Below, piece after piece: positions 15,880-25,452 of a stretch of 64,000 nucleotides of DNA (its first letter is position 1; the number at the start of each line of letters is the position of its first letter). Location of the stretch: contig NZ_LT859959.1 of NCBI RefSeq assembly GCF_900176205.1, positions 6,747,001 through 6,811,000 of the forward strand, written 5' to 3'. Made by a program: the position numbers and the translations under genes. This stretch comes from Bradyrhizobium sp. ORS 285 (GTDB lineage Bacteria; Pseudomonadota; Alphaproteobacteria; Rhizobiales; Xanthobacteraceae). The notes under the pieces were generated by a model, which searched no databases, was not told where the DNA came from, and saw only the letters and a list, made by a program, of their open reading frames with translations.

Positions 15880-16934
15880 ACCGGTTCGACTATGTGAAGC
15901 CCGCCACGGTCGCCGAAGCGATCACGGCGGCCGGCGCGCCGGGCGCGGCGTATCTCGCCTCGGGCACTAATCTGCTCGATCTGATGAAGGGAAATGTCGT
16001 TCGGCCGGCGCGGCTGGTCGACATTACCCAGATCAAGGAGCTGACGCGGACCGAGACCCTCGGCAACGGCGACGTCAGGATCGGCGCGCTGGTGCGCAAT
16101 GCCGATCTCGCTCACGAGGCGTCCTTCGCGCGCGATTTCCCCGCCGTGGCCGAAGCGCTGTTGTCCGGCGCCTCGGCGCAGCTGCGCAACGCCGCGACCG
16201 TCGGCGGCAATCTGCTGCAGCGGACCCGCTGCGCCTATTTCTACGACACCGCCTCGGCCTGCAACAAGCGCGCGCCTGGATCGGGCTGCGATGCCCGCGA
16301 CGGCGAGAACAGCCAGCACGCCGTGCTCGGTTGGAGCGATGCCTGCATCGCCACCAATCCGTCCGACTTCTGCGTACCGCTCGCTGCGTTCGATGCGATC
16401 GTCGAGATCGAAGGCGCAGCAGGCCGCCGCGAGGTCGCGCTGGAGGCATTGCATCTGTTGCCCGGCAACACGCCGGAGCGTGAGAGCGAGCTCACTCCAG
16501 GCGAGATGATCGTGGCGGTGCGGCTGCCGGCGGCCGCGCGCGGCTTCGCCAAGCACGCGCGCTATCTCAAGGTGCGCGAGCGTAACTCCTACGCCTTCGC
16601 CGTCGTCTCGGCTGCGGCCGGCCTCGTCATCGAGAACGGCAGCATCAAGCAGGCGCGTCTCGCGCTCGGCGGCGTCGCCGCCAAGCCATGGCGCGCACAT
16701 GAGGCGGAGGCGCTGCTCGACGGGCAGCCGGCTGAGCACGGCTCGTTCGAACGCGCCGCCGAAGCCGCGCTGCGTGGCGCGCAGCCGTCCGGCGACAATG
16801 CCTACAAGATCCCGCTCGCACGCCAGCTGATCGTGCGCGCCCTGCAGGCCGCAGCGCAAGGCACGCCGTCGCGCATGCCGGCGCTGCCGGCCTCGCCCTT
16901 CTCCGCCGTTCCAGGAGCACTTCATGACGCCTGA
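15876..16934 (+). CDS. Molybdenum hydroxylase, FAD/4Fe-4S subunit (PaoB/YagS-like)
   Basis: A 352-residue FAD-binding subunit. The flavin pyrophosphate loop is around YLASGTNLLDLMK and AQLRNAATVGGNLLQ. After that comes a Cys-rich insert, QRTRCAYFYDTASACNKR, then GSGCDA and the later SDACIATNPSDFCVPL, the extra segment that in PaoB holds a [4Fe-4S] cluster and is missing in ordinary xanthine dehydrogenases. The C-terminal CO_deh_flav domain ends near residue 320. Overlaps of 4 bp upstream and 11 bp downstream show tight coupling in the operon. The cofactor call is strong; the substrate is not known. Confidence 0.95.
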   Translation: MNRFDYVKPATVAEAITAAGAPGAAYLASGTNLLDLMKGNVVRPARLVDITQIKELTRTETLGNGDVRIGALVRNADLAHEASFARDFPAVAEALLSGASAQLRNAATVGGNLLQRTRCAYFYDTASACNKRAPGSGCDARDGENSQHAVLGWSDACIATNPSDFCVPLAAFDAIVEIEGAAGRREVALEALHLLPGNTPERESELTPGEMIVAVRLPAAARGFAKHARYLKVRERNSYAFAVVSAAAGLVIENGSIKQARLALGGVAAKPWRAHEAEALLDGQPAEHGSFERAAEAALRGAQPSGDNAYKIPLARQLIVRALQAAAQGTPSRMPALPASPFSAVPGALHDA

Positions 16935-19188
16935 GCTCAATCTCTCCCGCGATCCCGCCCATCTCCGCCATGGCTCGAACGTCGGCCAGCCGCTGTCGCG
17001 CGTCGACGGTCTCGCCAAGGTCACGGGCCGCGCCACCTACGCGGCGGACAACAATCCGCCCGGCCTGCTTTATGCCGTGATCGCGACCTCCAGCATCGCG
17101 CGCGGCCGTGTCGCCGCGCTCGATGTCGAGGCTGCCAAGGCGCATCCCGGCGTCGTCGAGGTGATGACCTCCGCCAACCGGCCGCCGCTATATTCCGACC
17201 CCGACGGCAAGCCGAATCCGTTCTCGTTCCGCTTCGAGGCGCTGCAGAACGATCGCGTGCGCTACGCCAACCAGCCGATCGCGGTCGTCATCGCGGAGTC
17301 GCTGGAAGCCGCGACCGAAGGCGCCGCCCTGCTCGCGCCGCGCTACGAGGCTGAGCCGGCGCGCATCGGCCTCGATGCTGAAGCGGCCTATGTGCCGCCG
17401 GTCGTCGGCATGGGCATGCCGGCCGAGCAGCGCCATGGCGATGTCGAGGCTGCGCTGGCTGGCAGCGACAAGCAGATCACCGCGATCTACGAGACGCCAC
17501 CGCATTATCACAACGCGATGGAGCCGCATGCGATCGTCGCCGAGTGGCAGGGCGACAAGCTCGTCATCGACACGCCGACGCAAGGTCTCGTGATGATGCG
17601 CGCGCGCCTCGCCGAGTTGTTCGGCATCGCGCCGGACGATATCCTGATCCGTAGCCCGTTTCTCGGCGGCGGCTTTGGCGGCAAGGGCCTGATGGCGGGG
17701 CCGCAGGTGCTCGGCATTCTCGCCGCGAAAATGGTCGGCCGGCCGGTGAAGCTCGTGGCGCGCCGCGAGCAGCTCTACGGCCCGTTCGGCCATCGCTCGC
17801 CGACCCGGCAGACTTTGCGCCTCGGTGCCAGCAATGTTGGGCAGCTCGCAGGCATCCATCACCACGCGCGGATCGCGACGTCGAGCTTCGAGGATTTCTA
17901 CGAAGCGGCGGCCCACGTGACCCACACGCTCTACGCGGCGCCGGCGATCGCGACGACCTATGACGCCGTGCGCATGGACACCGGCACGCCGCTGTTCGTG
18001 CGCGCCCCCGGCATCGCGCCGGGATCGATCGCACTGGAGAGCGCGGTCGACGAGATGGCGGAAGCCTGCGGCCTCGATCCGCTCGCCTTCCGCGTCAAGA
18101 ACTACGCCGAGGTCGAGCCTTCGACGGGCAAGCCGTTCTCATCGAAGGCGCTGCGCGAGTGCTACACGCAAGGCGCCGAGCGCTTCGGCTGGTGGGAGCG
18201 GCCGATGAAACCGCGGATGATGCGCGACAAGGATGGCTTCCTGGTCGGCTGGGGCATGGGCACGGCGACGTTCCATGCGCTGATGTTCGCGGGCCAGGCG
18301 CGCGCCGTGATCCGGCGCGACGGCTCCGGCGTGGTGGAGAGCGGCGCGCACGACATGGGCCAGGGCGCATGGACCGCGTTGGCGCAGGTCGCGGCGGATT
18401 CGCTCGCGCTCGAGCTCGACCAGGTGACGTTCAAGGCCGGCACGTCGGATCTGCCCGATGCCGGCATCGCCGGCGGCTCGGCGCACACGGCGACCGTCGG
18501 CACCGCGATCCACAATGCGGGCGCCGCCGTCATCGCCAAGCTCGCCGAACTGGCCACGTCAGACCAGCGGTCGCCGCTGTACGGCGCCGGCAATGCCGGG
18601 GTGATCGCGCGCAACGGCCGCCTGCTCCGACGCGACGATGAGGGCCGCGGCGAAAGCTATGCCGACATCCTCGCGCGCGCCGGCCTCGACGAGGTCGACG
18701 GCTCCGGCAGCGGCATGCCGGATCCGGCTGCCAACGAGCAGTACGCGATGCATTCGCATGGCGCCGTGTTTGCCGAGGTGAAGGTCGATCCCGATCTCGG
18801 CCAGGTCCGCGTCACCCGCATGGTCGGCGCCTTCGCGGCGGGGCGGATCATCAATCCGAAGCTGGTGAAGAGCCAGCTCGTCGGCGGCATGATCTGGGGC
18901 ATCTCGCTGGCGCTGCACGAGGAGGCGGTCACCGACCGCCGCAGCGGGCGGATCATGAACGCCAATCTCGGCGAGTACCATGTGCCGGTGAATGCCGACG
19001 TCCCGGCAATCGAGGCGTTCACGGTCGCGGAGCACGATCCGTTCGTCAACCCGCTCGGCATCAAGGGCGTCGGCGAGATCGGCATCACCGGCTCCGCCGG
19101 TGCGGTCGCCAACGCCGTGGCGCATGCGACGGGAATTCGCATCAGGCGCTTCCCGGTGCGGATCAGCGACCTCGTGCGCAAGGCCTGA
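16924..19188 (+). CDS. Molybdenum hydroxylase, molybdopterin subunit (PaoC/YagR-like)
   Basis: The 754-residue catalytic subunit binds molybdopterin cofactor. Visible elements are the entry motif GQPLSRVDGLAKVTGRATY, the Mo-cofactor loops FLGGGFGGKG and GAHDMGQGAWTALAQ, and the C-terminal GIKGVGEIGITGSAGAVANA with the invariant catalytic Glu of this family. It passes electrons through the FAD/4Fe-4S and 2Fe-2S subunits encoded just upstream. The length fits PaoC (about 730). No XdhC-type insertion chaperone is in the window, so maturation must use a gene elsewhere. The operon ends at a strong hairpin at 19213. The enzyme class is sure; an aldehyde substrate is the best guess. Confidence 0.95.
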   Translation: MTPELNLSRDPAHLRHGSNVGQPLSRVDGLAKVTGRATYAADNNPPGLLYAVIATSSIARGRVAALDVEAAKAHPGVVEVMTSANRPPLYSDPDGKPNPFSFRFEALQNDRVRYANQPIAVVIAESLEAATEGAALLAPRYEAEPARIGLDAEAAYVPPVVGMGMPAEQRHGDVEAALAGSDKQITAIYETPPHYHNAMEPHAIVAEWQGDKLVIDTPTQGLVMMRARLAELFGIAPDDILIRSPFLGGGFGGKGLMAGPQVLGILAAKMVGRPVKLVARREQLYGPFGHRSPTRQTLRLGASNVGQLAGIHHHARIATSSFEDFYEAAAHVTHTLYAAPAIATTYDAVRMDTGTPLFVRAPGIAPGSIALESAVDEMAEACGLDPLAFRVKNYAEVEPSTGKPFSSKALRECYTQGAERFGWWERPMKPRMMRDKDGFLVGWGMGTATFHALMFAGQARAVIRRDGSGVVESGAHDMGQGAWTALAQVAADSLALELDQVTFKAGTSDLPDAGIAGGSAHTATVGTAIHNAGAAVIAKLAELATSDQRSPLYGAGNAGVIARNGRLLRRDDEGRGESYADILARAGLDEVDGSGSGMPDPAANEQYAMHSHGAVFAEVKVDPDLGQVRVTRMVGAFAAGRIINPKLVKSQLVGGMIWGISLALHEEAVTDRRSGRIMNANLGEYHVPVNADVPAIEAFTVAEHDPFVNPLGIKGVGEIGITGSAGAVANAVAHATGIRIRRFPVRISDLVRKA

Positions 19189-19212
19189 CGGACACGGCAC
19201 GCGCGTCAAGAA

Positions 19213-19243
19213 AAAAGCCTCCGCCCATCCGGCGGAGGCTTTT
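19213..19243. terminator. Bidirectional rho-independent terminator
   Basis: AAAAGCCTCCGCC-CATCC-GGCGGAGGCTTTT is a 13-bp perfect stem with a 5-base loop, flanked by A and T runs, midway between the convergent molybdenum hydroxylase operon and the chemoreceptor gene. Confidence 0.9.
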
Positions 19244-19268
19244 GCGTTTGTACAGCGACACACGCGGC

Positions 19269-21257
19269 TCAGGCCGCCTCGCGCGTGAAGGCCGACTTGA
19301 ACCAGGCCACGAAGGACTCGCGCTTGGCGCCGAGATCGAACTCGACCCGCAACGCGTCGCGGTCGCGGCCGCGAACCAGATAGGGGACATCCTGGTCGAA
19401 ACCTGCGAATTGCAGAACACCGCGATCGCCGATTCCCGGCTCGGGCTGGAAGCGGAACCAGGCGCCGCCCTCCGAGATGTCCACCAGCTCGGCCTTCACC
19501 ACCCCCTTGTTGGCGTCGATGACCTTGATCGGCAGGCTGGATTTGAATCGCGGCGCGTGCCGGCGGTCGGCCTCGGCGGTCGTCGTCCTGACCACCTTCA
19601 CGAGCGTCGTCCGCAGCGAGCTCAGGCTGGAGGCGACGTCGCCGATCGCGCTGCGGACCTCCGCGGCGCGATCATTCACCATGCCGGCGTCCTTGCCGAC
19701 ATTGCCGATCTTGGACGAGACATCGCGCGCGGCGCTCGCGGAAGAGTGAACCGAGCGGCTGATCTCCTGCGTCGCCGCGTGCTGCTCCTCCATCGCGGCG
19801 GCAATCGAGGCCGCCACCTCGTCGATCTCGGAGATCTGGCTGCCGATGCCTTCGACGACATCGATGGTCGCCTGCGTGGTGGCCTGCACCTCGCCGATCA
19901 GGCGCGAGATCTCCTCCGTCGACTTGGCGGTCTGATCCGACAGCGACTTGACCTCGGCGGCGACCACCGCGAAGCCGCGACCGGCCTCACCTGCTCGCGC
20001 CGCTTCGATCGTGGCGTTGAGCGCCAGCAGGTTGGTCTGTCCGGCGATGCCGCCGATCAGGTTCGACACCTCGGCGATCTTATCGACCGCTTGGCTCAGC
20101 GACAGCATCGTGGTCTTGGCCCTTTCGCGCCCGCCGACGGCCGATTTGGTCAGGGTGCTGGCACGCGCGACCTGGCTGGAGATCTCGCGGATCGCCGAGC
20201 TCAACTGCTCGGCCGCCGACGAGACGGTCTGGGCGTTTGCGAGCGACTGCTCCGAGGCCGCCGCGACGGACTGGGCGTCGGCAGAGAGTTCGTGCGCGAG
20301 GTTGGACAGTCCGCTGGCCACGGCCTCGACCTGCCGCGAGGCGCTCGCCGCTGATTCGACCGACGTGCCGGTCTCGCGCTCGATGATGTCGGCCATGTTC
20401 AGCATGGCCCGCTTCTTCGCCTGTTCGGCCGCGGTGCGGTCGCGGTCCTGCTTGTCCCGCAGGCTGTTGTTCTCGATCGCATTGGTCTTGAACACGTCCA
20501 GCGCACGCGCCATCGCGCCGATCTCGTCGCCGCGTTCGGCATACGGGATCTCGGTGGCCAGTTCGCCCTCGGCAATGCGCCGCATCAAGCCGGTCATGCG
20601 CGACAGCGGTCGAACGACGCCGATCACGAGGCCCGACATTCCCGCGACCACGACCGCCAGCACGATGCCGGCCACGGTCCAGACCACGACGGAGATGCTG
20701 CTGTCCTTGGCTGCCGCCGTGGCCTCCATATCCGAATTCAGCTTGTTGGCCTTCTCGACCAGCAAGTCGATCACCGCCCGGTGCGCGGCATAGGCGTCGC
20801 GGAGCCGGGCATAGGCCGCATCCGCCTTGGCCGTGTCGCCGGCACGCAACGCCGGGATCAGCTCGCTTTCCGCAGCCTGCCAGAACTTTCGGACCTCGGC
20901 GTCGGACCGCTCGACCAGCAGCGACTTCAGATCGGGCTCGAGCGGCGAGCCGGTCCAGAACGCCTTGCGGTCTTCATAGTCCTTCTTGAGCTGCGCCAGC
21001 TTCTTGACATGCACGTCCACATTCTTGGGCTCGCGCAACGCCAGCGTCGCCTCGAGATAGGCCTCGATCACGTATTCCGGCGGCGGCAGGATGTCGGCGA
21101 CGAGATCATTGCCGAGCTTGATCTTGTCGTATAGCGGCCCGCCGACTTTGAGCTCGCGAAGCGCATAGGCGCTGGTCAGCACCACGGCTCCGAAGCCGAA
21201 AGCGAGCACGAGGCCGAACGCGGCAATGACCGCGGAGATCGACAAACGCATTTTCAT
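19269..21257 (-). CDS. Methyl-accepting chemotaxis protein with C-terminal PilZ domain
   Basis: The 662-residue chemoreceptor has a first membrane helix at about residues 10-30, a periplasmic helical sensor region (about 31-190), a second helix at about 193-213 and a HAMP linker ([17 protein letters not shown]). The cytoplasmic signalling hairpin has its tip at [20 protein letters not shown]. The last ~100 residues are a PilZ domain: RRHAPR is the RxxxR motif and DISEGG the (D/N)xSxxG motif, together the cyclic-di-GMP binding signature. No CheR-docking pentapeptide is seen. It is convergent with the molybdenum hydroxylase operon and stands alone. It probably links c-di-GMP level to chemotaxis signalling; the ligand is unknown. 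Confidence 0.93.
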   Translation of the reverse strand: MKMRLSISAVIAAFGLVLAFGFGAVVLTSAYALRELKVGGPLYDKIKLGNDLVADILPPPEYVIEAYLEATLALREPKNVDVHVKKLAQLKKDYEDRKAFWTGSPLEPDLKSLLVERSDAEVRKFWQAAESELIPALRAGDTAKADAAYARLRDAYAAHRAVIDLLVEKANKLNSDMEATAAAKDSSISVVVWTVAGIVLAVVVAGMSGLVIGVVRPLSRMTGLMRRIAEGELATEIPYAERGDEIGAMARALDVFKTNAIENNSLRDKQDRDRTAAEQAKKRAMLNMADIIERETGTSVESAASASRQVEAVASGLSNLAHELSADAQSVAAASEQSLANAQTVSSAAEQLSSAIREISSQVARASTLTKSAVGGRERAKTTMLSLSQAVDKIAEVSNLIGGIAGQTNLLALNATIEAARAGEAGRGFAVVAAEVKSLSDQTAKSTEEISRLIGEVQATTQATIDVVEGIGSQISEIDEVAASIAAAMEEQHAATQEISRSVHSSASAARDVSSKIGNVGKDAGMVNDRAAEVRSAIGDVASSLSSLRTTLVKVVRTTTAEADRRHAPRFKSSLPIKVIDANKGVVKAELVDISEGGAWFRFQPEPGIGDRGVLQFAGFDQDVPYLVRGRDRDALRVEFDLGAKRESFVAWFKSAFTREAA

Positions 21258-21555
21258 GTCGGACGACGCATTCCTGATGGGGGGTATGCGATCGCGGCAA
21301 GGCTTGCAGGCCTCACCTCGTCATCATTGACGAGATCGCGCTTCGGTCCGAAACCGGCGCCGAATTCAAATGCCGAATGGTTCGACAATGCTTGTTCAAG
21401 GAATGTAAATTTCGCCGTCCGTAGGATTACGGCTCGCGGCCGGCGCACCCTCTGCCGTCCGAGGTCCGTGCAGCGGCATGCGGCCTCTGATCTGGCGCAA
21501 GGCTGCGCCAAATGCATCTGCGAGGATGCGGCGTATCCCCATTGAGGAGCCGCCC

Positions 21556-21867
21556 ATGTCGAAGCCGGTGCCCGACAAGGCCGAGATCGCGCTGGAATAT
21601 CCCGACAAGTTCTACGTCGGCACGTTCGAACGGTCCTCACGCTTCGAGGTGCATCTCGAACCCTCAGGGCTGGCGCTGACCCTGGAGCGGCCGGGAGCAG
21701 AGGACGTCCGCAAGTCGATCCACATGCACCTGAACTACGGGCTGCTCGCCGCGATCCTCACCGAGCTCGCCGCAAGCGTCGGGGCGATTCCCGCGGATGA
21801 CGACTTTCACCGGTCGCAACTGCGCGACGCCGCCGCGGCGCTGCACGAAGCTCTTAAGGCGCGTTAA
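21556..21867 (+). CDS. Small conserved protein of unknown function
   Basis: A 103-residue soluble protein starting MSKPVPDKAEIALEYPDKFY. I start at 21556 because TTGAGGAGCCGCCC lies just upstream. It has two beta-rich stretches (FYVGTFERSSRFEVHLE, ALTLERPG) followed by helices rich in Ala and Leu, compatible with a small alpha/beta fold. There is no signal peptide, metal-binding or catalytic motif. It lies alone between a divergent chemoreceptor and a porin-like gene. I cannot assign a function; codon use matches neighbours, so it is likely a real gene. Confidence 0.75.
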   Translation: MSKPVPDKAEIALEYPDKFYVGTFERSSRFEVHLEPSGLALTLERPGAEDVRKSIHMHLNYGLLAAILTELAASVGAIPADDDFHRSQLRDAAAALHEALKAR

Positions 21868-22087
21868 CCGCTTGTGTCGCAACGGCACAGCCACGCGGGC
21901 CGTTCACCCGCGCGACAGGCTTCGTTAGGACTCCGCTAACTACGCCACGACGTTTGCCCGCCGACAGGTTGGGTTCGAGGGCGGTGTGCTGCGCGAGTGA
22001 CAGCATTTTACTCAAAAGCGATCTATCTCCAATCCATCGACGGCGCGCACTGCGCGAGCCTTGTTAGTTCTGAGTTGGAGACCCGCC

Positions 22088-22819
22088 ATGAAGAAGATCC
22101 TGTTCGCCACCGTTGCGCTCGCCGTGCTCGCCTCGGCCCCGTCCGCCTTCGCAGCCGACCTCGGCGCCCGCACCTATCCCTACGCGACCAAGGCACCTGC
22201 CTATGTCGCGCCGATCTACAACTGGACCGGCTTCTATCTCGGCGCCCATCTCGGCGGCGCGTTCTCCAGCAACAACAACTATTCCGGCCTCGGCACCGGC
22301 AACAATTCCAACGGCCGCTTCCTCGGCGGCGTGCAGGTCGGCGCCGACTGGCAGTTCGCGCCCACCTGGGTGATCGGCGCGGAAGGCCAGTACAGCTGGC
22401 TGAGCGGCAATGTCGGCGCGGCGTTCCCCGGCGGCTATGTCTATACCAACAGCCAGCGCGGCCTCGGCTCGATCACTGGCCGCTTCGGCTACACCTGGGG
22501 TCCGGGCCTGCTCTATGTGAAGGGCGGCTACGCCTATTCGGACAATAACGAGAAGGTGACGCAGTTCGGCAACCCGGTTCCCTTCGCCACGAACGGCGAT
22601 CACCGCAACGGCTGGACCATCGGCGCCGGCCTCGAATACATGTTCGCGCCGAGCTGGTCGGCCAAGGCCGAGTATCAGTACTACAATTTCGGCAACGCCA
22701 CGTTCACGGCGCCCGCCGCACTGGTTCCGACCGGCAGCTTCAGCACCGACGATCACACCTTCAAGGCCGGCGTGAACTACCGCTTCAACTGGGGCGCTCC
22801 GGTCGCGGCCCGCTACTGA
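22088..22819 (+). CDS. Outer-membrane beta-barrel protein (Omp25/31 type)
   Basis: The 243-residue protein has a Sec signal peptide (MKKILFATVALAVLASAPSA, cleaved near AFA-AD) and an eight-stranded barrel pattern. It begins with IYNWTGFYLGAHLGGAF and ends with amphipathic strands DHTFKAGVNYRFNW, as in Omp25/Omp31/RopB proteins of Rhizobiales. Repeated aromatic-glycine strands (FGYTWGPGLLYVKGGYAYS, LEYMFAPSWSAKAEYQYY) support this. The start at 22088 follows TTGGAGACCCGCC. A hairpin with a T-run follows the gene. It probably has a structural or surface role in the outer membrane. Confidence 0.94.
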   Translation: MKKILFATVALAVLASAPSAFAADLGARTYPYATKAPAYVAPIYNWTGFYLGAHLGGAFSSNNNYSGLGTGNNSNGRFLGGVQVGADWQFAPTWVIGAEGQYSWLSGNVGAAFPGGYVYTNSQRGLGSITGRFGYTWGPGLLYVKGGYAYSDNNEKVTQFGNPVPFATNGDHRNGWTIGAGLEYMFAPSWSAKAEYQYYNFGNATFTAPAALVPTGSFSTDDHTFKAGVNYRFNWGAPVAARY

Positions 22820-22851
22820 TCCACAGGCGTCAAATAACAACAAGCAGCGAG

Positions 22852-22876
22852 AGGCCGGCAGCGATGCCGGCCTTTT
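22852..22876 (+). terminator. Rho-independent terminator of the outer-membrane protein gene
   Basis: AGGCCGGCA-GCGA-TGCCGGCCT followed by TTTT: a 9-bp perfect stem 32 bases after the stop codon of the barrel gene. Confidence 0.88.
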
Positions 22877-23062
22877 GTTATCATGGGTTATCAGTTCCGC
22901 ATCTTAACAGCTCTTTCTGCGCCGTTAAATGCCGCGACGTGAAATGCAGAAATGCGCAAAAAATCAGCACGAACTGCGTAATTTCCCTGATTGTTAACTC
23001 GCTGCCGCGATAGTGCCCCGTAAACATCAGCTCAAAGTAGCGGCTATCGAGGGAAACGAGAC

Positions 23063-25201
23063 ATGGCGGGTCGATTCAGCTTCAGCAGAATGCTCGGAGT
23101 CCTGCGTCCCAGATGGGGCGTCCGTGGCAGCCTGTTCGCCGCCTTCGCCGTGATCGCCGGCATGGCGATTGCAATCAGCATCGGCGCCGGACTGATGCTG
23201 CGCCACATCGGCAGCACCATGGTCGAGCTCTCCGGCCGCGACATTCCGCGTCTCACCTCCAGCCTGCAATTGCTGGCGCAGAGTTCCAGCCTCGCCAGCC
23301 TCGGCCCCGCGCTGTTGGGCTCGCAGAGCGAGGACGCGCTCAACGAGCGGCTGAAGAAGATGCAGGAGATCCAGAAGGGCACCGAGCAGCGGCTTGCGGA
23401 GATCGCAGCACTCGGCGCCGCCAAGAGCGTCGTGGCGCCGCTCGCCGAGACCATCAAGAACATCAACGAGGCCAATCAGAGCCTGGTCTCGGCAGCCCGC
23501 GAGCGGCTCGCCGTCGTCGCCACGCACAATCAGCAATATGACGCGCTACGCAAGGCGCAGGAGGAGTTCACCAAGGCGGCGAACGAGCCGATGCTCGATG
23601 CGCAGACGCAACTCAACGCCGTACTCGGCGCCGCCGAAGTGTCGGCCGACGACGCCACCTCCGCGGCGCGCTTCGTCGAGCAGCTCGGCAACGTCATCGC
23701 GTCAGGCAACCTGATCGTGGCGCAGATGGCGGCCGCGCTCGCGGCCAATGACAGCGATACGCTGGAGGCGGTCGAGCGGCAGTTCAAGGAGTCGCTGGCG
23801 CAGCTGAAATCGAACCTGGAGCTGCTGCCCACCGGCCGTAGCACCAAGGCGATCCAGGATGCGGCGATGAAGCTCGCCGCGCTCGGCGAAGGCAAGACCC
23901 GCGTGTTCAAGACGCGCGAGAAGGAGCTCGACGCCAACGATTACGGCCAGACCGTGCTGGAGGAGACGCGCAAGCTCAATGTCGGCCTCGACATCAGCGT
24001 GCAGCAGCTGGTCGAGGGCGTCCGCAAATCGACCGAAGGCGCGACCAGCACGGCCGGCCGCGAGATCGAGCTGGGAACGCTCGGCATGATCGGCGCCGGA
24101 GCGGCCACCCTGCTCGGCTCGGTCCTGTTCGTCTGGCTCTATGTCGGCGGCAACATCCTGCGCCGGATCAAGCGGCTGCAGCAGGCGATGCAGAACCTGT
24201 CGAGCGGCGACCTGGAGACGGAGATCGCGGCCTCGAAGCAGCGCGACGAGATCGGCGCAATGGTCGACACGCTGCAGGTGTTTCGCGACAACATGATCCA
24301 GGCGCGCACGCTCGCCGCCGAGCAGGACCGCGAGAACGCCGCCAAGGCGGAGCGCGCCACGCGCATGGAGGCGCGGATCGCCGAGTTCGAGGCGACGGTG
24401 CGCAGCGCGCTGGCCAATCTGCAGAGTTCCGCCAGTGCAATGCAGACCACGGCGCAGAGCATGTCGCAGACCGCCGATCAGTCCAACTCGCTGGTGAGCG
24501 CGGTCGCCGCGGCGGCCGAGGAGACCTCGGTCAACGTGCAGACCGTGTCGGCCGGCACCGAGCAGCTGTCGTCGTCGATCGCCGAGATCGGCCGCCAGGT
24601 CGTGACCTCGGCGCAGATCGCCAAGAAGGCGGTCGAGGAGGCCGGCGCCACCGACTCGACGATGCAGGGCCTCGCCGACAATGCGAGCCGCGTCAGCGTC
24701 GTCGTCGACCTGATCCAGGCGATCGCCTCGCAGACCAACCTGCTCGCGCTGAACGCCACCATCGAGGCGGCGCGCGCGGGCGAGGCCGGCCGCGGCTTCG
24801 CCGTGGTCGCCCAGGAGGTGAAGAGCCTCGCCAGCCAGACCGCCAACGCCACCGACGAGATCCGCACCCAGATCGCAGGCATGCAGCAGGTCGCCTCGTC
24901 GGCCGTGTCGGCGATCCGCAACATCGGCGAGACCATCGCCGAGATCGACAACGTCACCACCGCGATCGCCGCGGCCGTGGAGCAGCAAGGCACCGCGACG
25001 CACGAGATCGCCCGCAACATCCAGCAGGCGGCCTCCGGCACCACCGAGGTCTCCAACAACATCACCGGGGTCTCCAGCGCCTCGGCCCAGGCCGGCACCT
25101 CCGCCAACGAAGTGCTGAGCGCCTCGGAGACGCTGCGCCGCGAGGCCGAGACGCTGCGCGAGGAGGTCGATGCGTTCCTGACCAACATCAGGGCGGCATA
25201 G
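23063..25201 (+). CDS. Methyl-accepting chemotaxis protein with large helical sensor region
   Basis: A 712-residue chemoreceptor: membrane helix at about residues 24-46, a long (about 300-residue) helical periplasmic region, a second helix at about 343-365, a HAMP domain (RIKRLQQAMQNLSSGDLETE) and a methyl-accepting signalling domain with the hairpin tip [20 protein letters not shown] near residue 560. The double-length sensor region suggests a helical bimodular type sensing small acids or amines. GAGGGAAACGAG precedes the ATG. It ends without a pentapeptide tail. No che genes are nearby, so it feeds a chemotaxis system encoded elsewhere. Confidence 0.94.
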   Translation: MAGRFSFSRMLGVLRPRWGVRGSLFAAFAVIAGMAIAISIGAGLMLRHIGSTMVELSGRDIPRLTSSLQLLAQSSSLASLGPALLGSQSEDALNERLKKMQEIQKGTEQRLAEIAALGAAKSVVAPLAETIKNINEANQSLVSAARERLAVVATHNQQYDALRKAQEEFTKAANEPMLDAQTQLNAVLGAAEVSADDATSAARFVEQLGNVIASGNLIVAQMAAALAANDSDTLEAVERQFKESLAQLKSNLELLPTGRSTKAIQDAAMKLAALGEGKTRVFKTREKELDANDYGQTVLEETRKLNVGLDISVQQLVEGVRKSTEGATSTAGREIELGTLGMIGAGAATLLGSVLFVWLYVGGNILRRIKRLQQAMQNLSSGDLETEIAASKQRDEIGAMVDTLQVFRDNMIQARTLAAEQDRENAAKAERATRMEARIAEFEATVRSALANLQSSASAMQTTAQSMSQTADQSNSLVSAVAAAAEETSVNVQTVSAGTEQLSSSIAEIGRQVVTSAQIAKKAVEEAGATDSTMQGLADNASRVSVVVDLIQAIASQTNLLALNATIEAARAGEAGRGFAVVAQEVKSLASQTANATDEIRTQIAGMQQVASSAVSAIRNIGETIAEIDNVTTAIAAAVEQQGTATHEIARNIQQAASGTTEVSNNITGVSSASAQAGTSANEVLSASETLRREAETLREEVDAFLTNIRAA

Positions 25202-25452
25202 TCACCAACCCGGCCCGCCCTTCGAGACACCCGCCTCTGGCGGGCTCCTCAGGGCGAGGGGATGCAGATCGCTTTTGGGCCAGCCGACCGATGGATCAAA
25301 GCGCAGATTCTGCCCCCTCATGGTGAGGAGGCGCGCAGCGCCGTCTCGAACCATGAGGCCCAACTGCCGCGTCCCGGAATGCCGTCCAGCCATGTGTTTT
25401 CGCCGCGTTTTTCGGCTGGCGCTCGACCGCGGCGGCCGTTAATCGATGAGAC
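25202..25452. repeat. Dispersed intergenic repeat, copy 2
   Basis: The core is 25216-25361. It contains CCCTTCGAGACACCCGCC, GGCGGGCTCCTCAGGG and later CCTCATGGTGAGGAGGCG with CGCCGTCTCGAACCATGAGG, the modules of the repeat at 149-337 and 40013-40112, here in the opposite orientation. No gene is present; the remainder up to 25452 is presumably the promoter of the next gene. Confidence 0.78.

Noticed and set aside
19242..20354. 370-residue frame antisense to the PilZ chemoreceptor
   Set aside because: Mirror frame of a coding gene, Arg/Asp/His-rich and without domains.
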